Made by a program: the position numbers and the translations under genes. Positions 27,588 to 34,192 of a stretch of DNA of 64,000 bases are shown in pieces. The notes below the pieces were generated by a model. It ran no database searches, was not told where the DNA came from, and saw only the letters and a program-made list of their open reading frames with translations. Source of the stretch: Changchengzhania lutea (GTDB lineage Bacteria > Bacteroidota > Bacteroidia > Flavobacteriales > Flavobacteriaceae); NCBI RefSeq assembly GCF_006974145.1, contig NZ_CP039456.1, positions 4,030,499 to 4,094,498 of the forward strand, read 5' to 3'. Each line of letters starts with the position of its first letter. Position 1 is the first letter of the stretch.

Positions 27588-27747
27588 GAACTCGTTTAAA
27601 CTTTTTGGATTGAGGCGAAAATTAGCCATTTTGTAACCAGTTGAAGGCTTTTTTGAGTTGCATAGCATCGCTACGGAACGAAAAAAAAACAAAAAAAGAG
27701 TGCAAAAGGACAGTTTTTTAGCTAATTTAAAAAGTTTAAATGAGTTC
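27588..27747. mobile_element. MITE-like element with inverted ends
   Basis: Left end GAACTCGTTTAAACTTTTT (27588-27606) pairs with right end AAAAAGTTTAAATGAGTTC (27729-27747) with one mismatch. Similarity continues inwards after a short gap: AAATTAGCCA on the left and TAGCTAATTT on the right. The interior encodes no transposase. Small size, inverted ends and lack of coding potential fit a MITE or an IS relic; no clear target duplication is seen. Confidence 0.45.
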
Positions 27748-27850
27748 TATAAATCTGTTTCAATGATTTATATCCACCGATGAGCAAAATTAAAATTTTC
27801 TTACTAGAATCACTAGAAAGTCAATTCTATTTATCTAATGTTATAAACAA

Positions 27851-27881
27851 AAAAATCCCAAGCATAAAGCTCGGGATTTTT
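27851..27881 (-). terminator. Rho-independent terminator of the ferredoxin gene
   Basis: Arms AAAAATCCCAAGC and GCTCGGGATTTTT pair with a single mismatch around ATAAA. On the minus strand the stem is followed by a run of seven T. It starts 27 bases after the ferredoxin stop. Confidence 0.85.
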
Positions 27882-27907
27882 ATTATAAAGTATTGTAAAT
27901 AATCTAC

Positions 27908-28261
27908 TTAGCCTTCTGGGTGCATAAAGCGTTGTTTTGCCAATAATTCCTCTTCGGTTTCCACCACATCTTCATCTGGCACACAACAATCCACCGGACA
28001 TACCGCAGCACATTGTGGCTCATCATGAAAGCCTTTACACTCTGTACATTTATCGGGTACGATATAGTAAATTTCATCACTTATAGGTTCCTGGGCGGCA
28101 TCCGCATCTACCTCATGACCGTTTGTTAAAACCACAGTACCGTCTAAACTGGTACCGTCTTTATAGCGCCAATCATCAGCTCCTTCATATATTGCCGTAT
28201 TTGGGCATTCCGGTTCACAGGCACCACAATTTATACATTCATCTGTTATAATAATTGCCAT
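27908..28261 (-). CDS. 4Fe-4S dicluster ferredoxin
   Basis: Small electron carrier of 117 residues. Two cluster motifs are visible: [12 protein letters not shown] at residues 9-20 and [18 protein letters not shown] near 73-90, followed by an extra cysteine pair CC. The long spacer between them is acidic, and the tail ([14 protein letters not shown]) is conserved in Bacteroidota. It resembles the FdxA/YfhL type with a long insert. It is divergent from the acyl-CoA reductase gene with 66 bases between the starts; this pairing is usual in flavobacteria and suggests, but does not prove, that it supplies electrons to a nearby pathway. Confidence 0.93.
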   Translation of the reverse strand: MAIIITDECINCGACEPECPNTAIYEGADDWRYKDGTSLDGTVVLTNGHEVDADAAQEPISDEIYYIVPDKCTECKGFHDEPQCAAVCPVDCCVPDEDVVETEEELLAKQRFMHPEG

Positions 28262-28284
28262 AGCATTTTTTCTTTCTAACTTTG
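28255..28284 (+). promoter_or_regulatory. Promoter of the acyl-CoA reductase gene
   Basis: TTG at 28255-28257 is followed after 19 bases by TAACTTTG at 28277-28284, a good match to the Bacteroidota -33/-7 pair TTG and TAnnTTTG. The start codon is at 28328, giving a leader of roughly 35 bases. It overlaps the first codons of the divergent ferredoxin gene. Confidence 0.6.
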
Positions 28285-28327
28285 CATGGCAAAAATAACG
28301 CCAAAACTATTCATAACCAAATAGACG

Positions 28328-29386
28328 ATGCATTTACAAGAAAGAATTAACGCTTTTGTAAAATTAGGACATTTTTTAAGTCAATTCTCTAATGAAGCTA
28401 TCGAAATGAAAGACGATATTGAACACAACGCCCTGTTTTTCGATGGTTTTAGACATCAACTCAAACTGGCAGAAGAACACAATGGGTGGTTTACCAAAGA
28501 AAATATCACATTTGCCTTAAAAGGTTGGGTGGAATCGTTAACTGAGGACAACCTAAAAAAATGGTTGAAACCGTATTCCATTGCTATTGAATCACCAAAA
28601 CGCGTGGCCATTATTATGGCTGGTAATATTCCCTTAGTGGGCTTTCACGATTTTCTGTCGGTATTAATATCGGGGCACCACGTATTGGTAAAACAGTCCA
28701 GTAACGATAAACAATTACTCCCCTATTTAACGAAGTATTTAGAACATATCGAACCCCGTTTTAAAGGCGCGATACACTTTACTGAAGATAAGGTTGAAGA
28801 TTTTCAAGCAGTAATTGCAACAGGGAGTAATAATACAGCGCGTTATTTTGAATATTATTTTAAAGGGAAACCGACCATTATTAGAAACAACAGAAACTCC
28901 ATAGCCGTTTTATCGGGTGAAGAAACCGAAGCCGACTTAAAAAATTTATCTGAAGATATCTTTAGGTACTATGGTTTGGGATGCAGAAATGTCTCTAAAA
29001 TATATGTGCCTACAGGTTATAAATTTGATGCATTTTTTGAAGCCATGTATCATTGGCATCCTATTGTTAATAAAGCCAAATACGCCAACAATTATGATTA
29101 TAACAAAGCGGTGTATTTAATGAGTGAATTTGACATGTTGGAAAACGGCTTTTTTATGATTAAGGAAGATGAAAGTCTGTCGTCTCCAATTGCGACGCTT
29201 TTCTACGAATATTATAATGACAAGGAACACCTGAAGCAAATCTTAGACTCACAAAAACAAAACATTCAGTGTATTGTAGCCAAAGATTTTACTAAAACTG
29301 AAATTCCATTTGGGCAGACACAAAAACCGCAACTTTGGGATTATGCAGATGATGTGGATTCTATTGAATTTTTGTTAGGAATATGA
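28328..29386 (+). CDS. LuxC-like acyl-CoA reductase
   Basis: 352-residue protein of the LuxC/acyl-CoA reductase family, which reduces fatty acyl groups to aldehydes with NADPH. Family landmarks: VAIIMAGNIPLVGFHDFLSV near residue 95, SGHHVLVKQSSNDKQLLPYL, AVIATGSNNTARYFEYYF, RNNRNSIAVLSGEE, and the probable active-site cysteine in YYGLGCRNVSKIYVP. No other lux genes are present, so light production is not implied. In Bacteroidota this gene regularly stands next to a ferredoxin and serC, an association whose reason is not known to me. Confidence 0.88.
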   Translation: MHLQERINAFVKLGHFLSQFSNEAIEMKDDIEHNALFFDGFRHQLKLAEEHNGWFTKENITFALKGWVESLTEDNLKKWLKPYSIAIESPKRVAIIMAGNIPLVGFHDFLSVLISGHHVLVKQSSNDKQLLPYLTKYLEHIEPRFKGAIHFTEDKVEDFQAVIATGSNNTARYFEYYFKGKPTIIRNNRNSIAVLSGEETEADLKNLSEDIFRYYGLGCRNVSKIYVPTGYKFDAFFEAMYHWHPIVNKAKYANNYDYNKAVYLMSEFDMLENGFFMIKEDESLSSPIATLFYEYYNDKEHLKQILDSQKQNIQCIVAKDFTKTEIPFGQTQKPQLWDYADDVDSIEFLLGI

Positions 29387-29526
29387 CCAAAAAATTATCA
29401 TTTTTATAACACTTAATACCCAATTAATTAGCAACTTTGCATCTCTAAATACCTCATTTTTTATTCTTCCTAAGCGAAGACTATTTGATGGAAAACTGAA
29501 TATTAATTAAAATTACCCAATACATG

Positions 29527-29545
29527 CCCTTTCCTTTGGAAAGGG
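29527..29545. repeat. Perfect hairpin just before serC
   Basis: CCCTTTCC (29527-29534) and GGAAAGGG (29538-29545) flank TTT, then TTAGGGATAGG follows. The hairpin ends 15 bases before the serC ATG, where a ribosome would load. The sequence resembles a dispersed flavobacterial spacer repeat, so its role may be accidental. Confidence 0.6.
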
Positions 29546-29560
29546 TTAGGGATAGGAAAA

Positions 29561-30625
29561 ATGAAGAAACATAACTTTAGTGCAGGACCATGTATTTTAC
29601 CTCAAGAGGTGCTTTTAAAATCATCAGAGGCCATCCTTGATTTTAATAACAGTGGTTTATCTTTAATCGAAATATCTCACCGAAGCAAGCCTTTTGTTGA
29701 TGTTATGGAGAAAGCCAGAGCCTTAGCTTTAGAGTTACTTGGCTTAGAAGGCAAGGGCTATAAAGCCTTATTTTTACAAGGAGGAGCCAGCACACAGTTT
29801 TTAATGGTGGCTTTAAACCTTTTAGAAAAAAGAGCGGGATACCTAAATACCGGTACTTGGGCTGACAAGGCCATTAAAGAAGCAAAAATCTACGATGACA
29901 TTTATGAAGTGGGGGCTTCAAAAGAAGCAAACTATAACTACATCCCTAAAGGTTACGAGATTCCAGAAGATTACGATTATTTTCACTGTACCTCTAACAA
30001 CACTATTTTTGGAACTCAAATGAAGGCATTTCCAGAATGTTCAATACCCATGGTATGTGATATGAGTAGTGATATATTTTCTAGGGTTTTAGATTTTTCA
30101 AAATTCGATCTAATATATGCTGGAGCACAGAAAAATATGGGTCCTGCGGGTACCACACTTGTGGTCGTTAAAGAAGATATTCTTGGTAAAGTATCACGCA
30201 AGATTCCATCGATGATGGATTATAAAACACATATAAGTAAAGGTAGCATGTTTAACACACCTCCCGTATTTGCTGTGTATGCATCTATGCTCACTTTAGA
30301 ATGGTTAAAAAATCTTGGAGGCATCAAAGCAATTGAAGAAGAGAACGATAAAAAAGCGAGTTTGATGTATTCTGAAATTGATTTAAACCCATTATTCAAA
30401 GGGTATTCCACTAAAGAAGACCGTTCGAATATGAATGCCACATTCACGTTAGAAAACGAAAATTTAAAGGAGACCTTTGAAACCATGTTGAAAGAAGAAG
30501 GGATCAATGGCTTAAATGGTCATAGAAGTGTGGGTGGTTACAGAGCATCCATGTACAATGCCTTACCGCTTGATAGCGTAAAAGTATTGGTAGAAGTGAT
30601 GAGCGAGCTGGAGAGTAAAGCTTAA
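29561..30625 (+). CDS. serC: Phosphoserine aminotransferase
   Basis: Second step of serine synthesis: transfers the amino group of glutamate to 3-phosphohydroxypyruvate; also serves PLP synthesis. The 354 residues start with the family hallmark HNFSAGPCILPQEVL, have FLQGGASTQF at the phosphate site, the PLP lysine K191 in YAGAQKNMGPAGTT, and RSVGGYRASMYNA near the end. It is followed by serA, and preceded by a hairpin that overlaps the ribosome-loading region. Confidence 0.96.
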   Translation: MKKHNFSAGPCILPQEVLLKSSEAILDFNNSGLSLIEISHRSKPFVDVMEKARALALELLGLEGKGYKALFLQGGASTQFLMVALNLLEKRAGYLNTGTWADKAIKEAKIYDDIYEVGASKEANYNYIPKGYEIPEDYDYFHCTSNNTIFGTQMKAFPECSIPMVCDMSSDIFSRVLDFSKFDLIYAGAQKNMGPAGTTLVVVKEDILGKVSRKIPSMMDYKTHISKGSMFNTPPVFAVYASMLTLEWLKNLGGIKAIEEENDKKASLMYSEIDLNPLFKGYSTKEDRSNMNATFTLENENLKETFETMLKEEGINGLNGHRSVGGYRASMYNALPLDSVKVLVEVMSELESKA

Positions 30626-30629
30626 AAAG

Positions 30630-30660
30630 AGTCTCAGTTGGCAGTGGCAGTTAGCAGTTG
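30630..30660. repeat. CAGT-rich spacer repeat
   Basis: Direct run of units such as CAGTTGGCAGTGGCAGTTAG just after serC, akin to 10730-10785 and 22745-22780. Confidence 0.45.
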
Positions 30661-30720
30661 CTTGCTCAGGCTCATAAAAAATAAATCAAATACAAAGTGT
30701 AAAGTATAACAGTTCTCGCA

Positions 30721-30752
30721 ACTTTTAACTTTTAACTTTTAATTTTTAACTT
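30721..30752. repeat. TTAACTTTTAA-type spacer repeat
   Basis: At least three near-tandem units of AACTTTTAACTTTTAATTTT type ending six bases before the serA ATG. Same family as 13640-13674. Confidence 0.55.
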
Positions 30753-30758
30753 AGAAAG

Positions 30759-31709
30759 ATGAAAGTATTAGCAAACGACGGGATTTCACAAAGCGGTATT
30801 GATGCACTTGAAAAAGCAGGTTATGAGGTTATTACAACTACAGTAGCACAAGAGCAATTAGAAAATTATATTAACGATAAAGACATTGCGGTGTTATTGG
30901 TTAGAAGTGCCACCACAGTTCGTAAAGAATTGATCGATGCCTGCCCAAGTTTAAAAATCATTGGTCGTGGTGGTGTTGGTATGGATAATATTGATGTGAA
31001 ATACGCTAGAGAAAAAGGCCTTCATGTGATCAATACACCAGCAGCCTCATCGCACTCGGTGGCAGAACTCGTTTTTGGTCATTTATTTGGTTTAGCCCGT
31101 TTTTTACATAACTCTAATAGAGATATGCCTTTAGAAGGCGATTCAAATTTTAAAGGTCTTAAAAAAGCCTATGCCAAAGGTACCGAGCTTAAAGGCAAGA
31201 CTTTAGGCGTTTTAGGTTTTGGACGTATTGGTCAAGCAACTGCAAAAGTAGCTATTGGTGCTGGAATGAAAGTGGTGGCTTTTGACCCGTATATAGAAAA
31301 AGCAAACTTAGAATTAGACTTTTTTGATGGTCAGAAATTGAATTTTGAAATTGAAACGATTTCTAAAGAAGACGTTCTTAAACAATCCGATTTTATAACC
31401 TTGCACGTACCTGCTCAAGATGGTTACGTTATTGGGAAGAAAGAGTTAGATATTATGAAAGATGGGGCTATTTTGGTTAACGCCGCACGAGGTGGTGTGG
31501 TTGACGAAGTGGCTTTAGTGGAAGCGCTTACAAGCGGAAAAATATCACGTGCTGCACTGGATGTTTTTGAGAAAGAACCGAAACCGGAAATTCAATTGTT
31601 AATGCATCCTGCATTATCACTTACGCCACACACGGGTGCTGCCACCAATGAAGCACAAGATCGAATTGGTACCGAATTAGCAGATCAAATTATAAGAATA
31701 TTGGGGTAA
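30759..31709 (+). CDS. serA: D-3-phosphoglycerate dehydrogenase (short form)
   Basis: First step of serine synthesis: NAD-dependent oxidation of 3-phosphoglycerate. The 316 residues contain [20 protein letters not shown], the Rossmann motif GFGRIG (153-158), the active-site arginine in [10 protein letters not shown], a glutamate in FEKEP, and the catalytic histidine in LTPHTGAAT. No ACT or regulatory domain is present, so feedback inhibition by serine through that domain is not expected. It belongs to the D-2-hydroxyacid dehydrogenase superfamily; the position directly after serC makes SerA the best call. Confidence 0.93.
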   Translation: MKVLANDGISQSGIDALEKAGYEVITTTVAQEQLENYINDKDIAVLLVRSATTVRKELIDACPSLKIIGRGGVGMDNIDVKYAREKGLHVINTPAASSHSVAELVFGHLFGLARFLHNSNRDMPLEGDSNFKGLKKAYAKGTELKGKTLGVLGFGRIGQATAKVAIGAGMKVVAFDPYIEKANLELDFFDGQKLNFEIETISKEDVLKQSDFITLHVPAQDGYVIGKKELDIMKDGAILVNAARGGVVDEVALVEALTSGKISRAALDVFEKEPKPEIQLLMHPALSLTPHTGAATNEAQDRIGTELADQIIRILG

Positions 31710-31744
31710 ATTATCTACCTGTAAATTATATAAAAGAATATCAA

Positions 31745-31776
31745 AACTTCTATCAACTATGGTAGGAGTTTTTTTT
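31745..31776 (+). terminator. Rho-independent terminator after serA
   Basis: AACTTCTATC (31745-31754) pairs with GGTAGGAGTT (31761-31770), with two G-U pairs, around AACTAT; TTTTTT follows. It lies 35 bases after the serA stop and separates serC-serA from the DUF937 gene. Confidence 0.8.
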
Positions 31777-31809
31777 GTACTTTATACATCTATAAAAACA
31801 TAAAAAACA

Positions 31810-32448
31810 ATGGCAGGTATATTAGATTTATTAAATAGCGATTTAGGAAAAACAATTATTAGCGGTGTTTCAAGTGAAACCCGTCAACCGCAAAATAAAA
31901 CCCAAGATGTGCTAACCATGGCGATGCCACTTTTAATGGCAGCCATGAAACGTAACGCCCAAAGCCCGCAAGGTGCTCAAGGCCTACTTAGTGCTTTAGA
32001 TAATAAGCACGACGGAAGCATCTTAGACAATTTAGGTAGTTTATTTGGTGGCGGTGTAGACAATAGCGTAAAAAACGATGGGAAAAAAATTCTAGGTCAT
32101 ATTCTTGGAGGCAAACAACGCAATGTGGAGCAAGCTCTAAGTCAGAAATCTGGTATGGACATGGCTGATGTCGCTCAAATTTTAAAAGTAGCTGCCCCTA
32201 TCCTACTGGGAATCTTAGGGAAACAAAAAAGAGAAAATAATGTGAATAATCAAAGTGGTATTGAAGGCTTACTAGGAGGTTTACTTGGTGGCAATTCAAA
32301 ACAGCAGGAACAAAGTTTTCTTGAAACGATTCTGGATGCCGACGGAGACGGTAGCGTCATGGATGATGTAGCAGGCATGGTGTTAGGAGGAAATAAAAAG
32401 AAAGGCGGTCTTGGAGGATTGTTAGGCGGCATGTTCGGAGGAAAATAA
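31810..32448 (+). CDS. DUF937 family protein
   Basis: Protein of 212 residues of the DUF937 type. It starts MAGILDLLNSDLGKTIISGV, has the repeated helical unit LTMAMPLLMAAMKRNAQSPQ, and then KILGHILGGKQRNVEQALSQ, KSGMDMADVAQILKVAAPIL. The C-terminal third is very rich in glycine (EGLLGGLLGGNSK, MVLGGNKKKGGLGG) and has a calcium-binding-like DADGDGSVMDD. The function is unknown. In flavobacteria it often follows serA, as here, but a terminator separates them. Confidence 0.88.
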   Translation: MAGILDLLNSDLGKTIISGVSSETRQPQNKTQDVLTMAMPLLMAAMKRNAQSPQGAQGLLSALDNKHDGSILDNLGSLFGGGVDNSVKNDGKKILGHILGGKQRNVEQALSQKSGMDMADVAQILKVAAPILLGILGKQKRENNVNNQSGIEGLLGGLLGGNSKQQEQSFLETILDADGDGSVMDDVAGMVLGGNKKKGGLGGLLGGMFGGK

Positions 32449-32531
32449 TATTTAAGATTATACGATAAAAAGAGGATGTCTAAAAAGACCGTCATTGCGA
32501 TCCCGAATATTCGGGAGAAGCAATCTGTTAA

Positions 32532-32844
32532 GGCTCTAGTTTATTAGTGCGTTGTTTTAGTAATATGTATTCAACATAAACATGTTTGACACATTAGATA
32601 ATTAAAAGTAAGCCTACTTGCAGGAACGATCGTAAATCTGAGGATAATAGATAAGAAATTAAAGTATTAAGCCACGAATTACACTAATGATCACGAATAG
32701 AAAAATCTAAAGATTTTTCTATTCGTGATATCATTTTTGTCAATCATTCCACGAATTTTAAATGAGCTAAGCTCATTTATTCGTGCTAATTAGTGTAATT
32801 CGTGGCAAAAACCAATAATATCAACGCACTAATAAACTAGAGCC
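32532..32844. mobile_element. 313-base MITE-like element with 8-base target duplication
   Basis: Bases 32532-32554 and 32822-32844 are perfect 23-base inverted copies (beginning GGCTCTAGTTTATTAG). The element is flanked on both sides by the direct repeat TCTGTTAA (32524-32531 and 32845-32852), as expected for a transposition event. Removing the element and one duplicate restores a continuous arm of the outer palindrome. It encodes no protein, so it must have been moved by a transposase in trans. An 8-base duplication is known for IS1595 and several other IS families. Confidence 0.85.
32671..32806. repeat. Inner palindrome with GCCACGAATTACAC ends
   Basis: GCCACGAATTACACTAAT at 32671-32688 is mirrored exactly by ATTAGTGTAATTCGTGGC ending at 32806. 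Inside are two more hairpins: TCACGAATAGAAAAATCT with its mirror (32691-32728) and AAATGAGC-TAA-GCTCATTT (32760-32778). It lies within the 313-base element. The GCCACGAATT motif resembles a common flavobacterial spacer repeat. Confidence 0.75.
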
Positions 32845-33026
32845 TCTGTTAAATTTAAGTTACTGATTAACAGATTACTTCGAAATTAAAATTTCTGGTA
32901 ATGACGAATAAAAATGACTTTTTCGGACAGCCTCTTTTTTTTTGTTAAAAATTACAAAATGGCCGTTTTTAAATAGAGTTTTTCGTAACTTTAAAAGTAA
33001 TCATGCTCATAAAAATAAATTTAAAA

Positions 33027-33464
33027 ATGAAACTTGTCTTAATAATTTTAATTGTGTGTTCCTCCATAGTTGGCTGTCAATCATCTAAAACAACGACTCC
33101 ACCTCAAGATGAACGTTTGGCCAATGTTAAGGATAGTGATACGGTAACCATAGCCAATGATGAGCTGGAATATCAAATCATTATAATCGAACCTGGTTTT
33201 AATTTCTGGTTAGCAAGTAGAGCTAGGCCAGAAGGGTTTTATTCCCAAAATTATTTAGAAAACCGCAACCTTATTTACGTGATTGAATGGAACAATAGGG
33301 TTAACCAACCCTTTCGATATAACCCGGATTTATATGAAATGCAAATCGATTATCAACAAGGCATTGACTATGGCTATGAAGTGAACTATAAGCTCTACAA
33401 TTATTTCATCTATTTTCAATTGACCTATAAGCAAAGATTAGGGCCTTTTGTTCCTAGAATTTAA
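33027..33464 (+). CDS. Lipoprotein, DUF6146-like
   Basis: Lipoprotein of 145 residues. Starting from the ATG at 33027, MKLVLIILIVCSSIVGC is a signal sequence with the lipobox SIVGC and lipidated C17; the upstream ATG at 33003 would add eight residues of poor signal character. The mature protein reads DELEYQIIIIEPGFNFWLAS, ARPEGFYSQNYLENRNLIYV and IDYQQGIDYGYEVNYKLYNY, which I recognise as a DUF6146-type envelope protein of unknown function. It is the first of four genes that run up to the TonB receptor. Confidence 0.8.
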   Translation: MKLVLIILIVCSSIVGCQSSKTTTPPQDERLANVKDSDTVTIANDELEYQIIIIEPGFNFWLASRARPEGFYSQNYLENRNLIYVIEWNNRVNQPFRYNPDLYEMQIDYQQGIDYGYEVNYKLYNYFIYFQLTYKQRLGPFVPRI

Positions 33465-33475
33465 ATCACTTTAGC

Positions 33476-33483
33476 TATTTTTG
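33476..33483 (+). promoter_or_regulatory. -7 promoter element before the DUF6787-like gene
   Basis: TATTTTTG fits TAnnTTTG; it lies 17 bases before the TTG start at 33501, so the three genes up to the TonB receptor may have their own transcript start. Confidence 0.45.
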
Positions 33484-33500
33484 CACTCTAAATAATTATT

Positions 33501-33806
33501 TTGAAGAAATTAAAGGAACGCTGGGGTGTTGAATCTAATTGGCAAATTATAGTCATTCTAATCGTATTTGCAGTTACAGGATCTACAGCTTCATATATTG
33601 GAAAACCTATTTTAAACGGCTTAAATATAACATCTGAATCTATCTCTACCTTTGGATATTGGGTGATTCGTATTTTATTATTGTTTGTTGTTTACCAATT
33701 TATGCTGGTGTTTTTTGGCTGGTTGTTTGGACAATTTAATTTCTTTTGGAATTTCGAAAAAAAGATGCTTCGCCGTTTAGGCTTAAAACGTTTAGTTGAT
33801 CAGTGA
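33501..33806 (+). CDS. Small membrane protein, DUF6787-like
   Basis: Protein of 101 residues with two membrane segments (WQIIVILIVFAVTGSTASYI and YWVIRILLLFVVYQFMLVFF), followed by a cytoplasmic tail GQFNFFWNFEKKMLRRLGLK. It matches my memory of the DUF6787 family. The start is TTG (MKKLKERWGVES); there is no nearby ATG. The stop codon overlaps the GTG start of the next gene (GTGA), which shows tight coupling with it. Function unknown; the position suggests a link to the receptor operon. Confidence 0.8.
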   Translation: MKKLKERWGVESNWQIIVILIVFAVTGSTASYIGKPILNGLNITSESISTFGYWVIRILLLFVVYQFMLVFFGWLFGQFNFFWNFEKKMLRRLGLKRLVDQ

Positions 33807-34135
33807 CTATTTGGAAAGAACATATCGCTTTTAAGACAGTGACGGTGTTACTAATATTGACACTTTTAGTGCCATCTGCAGTAAAATTTTCTCATATATT
33901 CGCCAATCATAAACATGAAGTTTGCTTAGGCGAGCAAACGACCCACCTACACGAATTTGATTTAGATTGCGAATTCTACAAATTCAAATTAAACACGGCT
34001 TATACTTTCGAAGTTCTGACCGTTGATTTTTTAAGCAGAATAAAATCAACAGAACCCATAGCATCACAATACTTCTTTATTAGTAAATTTCAACGTTTAC
34101 AAACCGCACTTCGCGGACCTCCCGCTTTAGTTTAA
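33803..34135 (+). CDS. Histidine-rich exported small protein upstream of TonB receptor
   Basis: Protein of 110 residues that starts with GTG overlapping the previous stop. A single hydrophobic segment TVTVLLILTLLVPSAVKFSH anchors it or serves as signal. It is followed by a metal-ligand-rich stretch: HIFANHKHEVCLGEQTTHLH and HEFDLDCEFYKF, with seven histidines and two cysteines in about 35 residues. Proteins of this kind (DUF2946-like in style) stand just before TonB receptors for metals. I infer binding of zinc, copper or haem in the periplasm. The family name is not certain. Confidence 0.7.
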   Translation: MTIWKEHIAFKTVTVLLILTLLVPSAVKFSHIFANHKHEVCLGEQTTHLHEFDLDCEFYKFKLNTAYTFEVLTVDFLSRIKSTEPIASQYFFISKFQRLQTALRGPPALV

Positions 34136-34192
34136 TATCTGAAATCGCTGAAACTGTTCAGCAACAATTCATATTAAATTAAAACCATTACA

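Larger units (their letters stand above)
27544..27907. other. Gene-free spacer with MITE-like element and terminator
   Basis: This 364-base stretch has no coding frame. It holds a 160-base segment with inverted ends (27588-27747) and a strong hairpin terminator for the ferredoxin gene (27851-27881). The remainder is AT-rich and presumably includes the lgt promoter next to 27543. Confidence 0.65.
32467..32942. repeat. Outer palindromic element with GAGG-TGTC ends
   Basis: Left end AAAAAGAGGATGTCTAAAAAG (trimmed: 32468-32487) is mirrored by the right end at 32920-32940 (CTTTTTCGGACAGCCTCTTT). Just inside, GTCATTGCGA...AATCTGTTAA pairs with TTAACAGATT...TAATGAC, with side hairpins TCCCGAATATTCGGGA (32501-32516) and GAAATTAAAATTTC (32882-32895). 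A second element with the same ends but a different core is at 36546-36689. A T-run at the right end suggests it also terminates transcription. Confidence 0.75.
32449..33026. other. Gene-free spacer of nested palindromic elements
   Basis: No coding frame in this spacer. From 32467 to 32942 it consists of three palindromic elements nested in one another (listed below), followed by about 80 bases of ordinary AT-rich DNA that should hold the promoter of the lipoprotein gene (GTAACTTTAA near 32985 is a weak -7 candidate). Confidence 0.75.

Noticed and set aside
28328-29386. Bioluminescence system suggested by the LuxC-like protein
   Set aside because: No luxA, luxB, luxD or luxE genes are nearby; LuxC-like reductases are common without light production.
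32467-32942. CRISPR array
   Set aside because: The repeats are inverted and nested, not regularly spaced direct repeats, and there are no cas genes.
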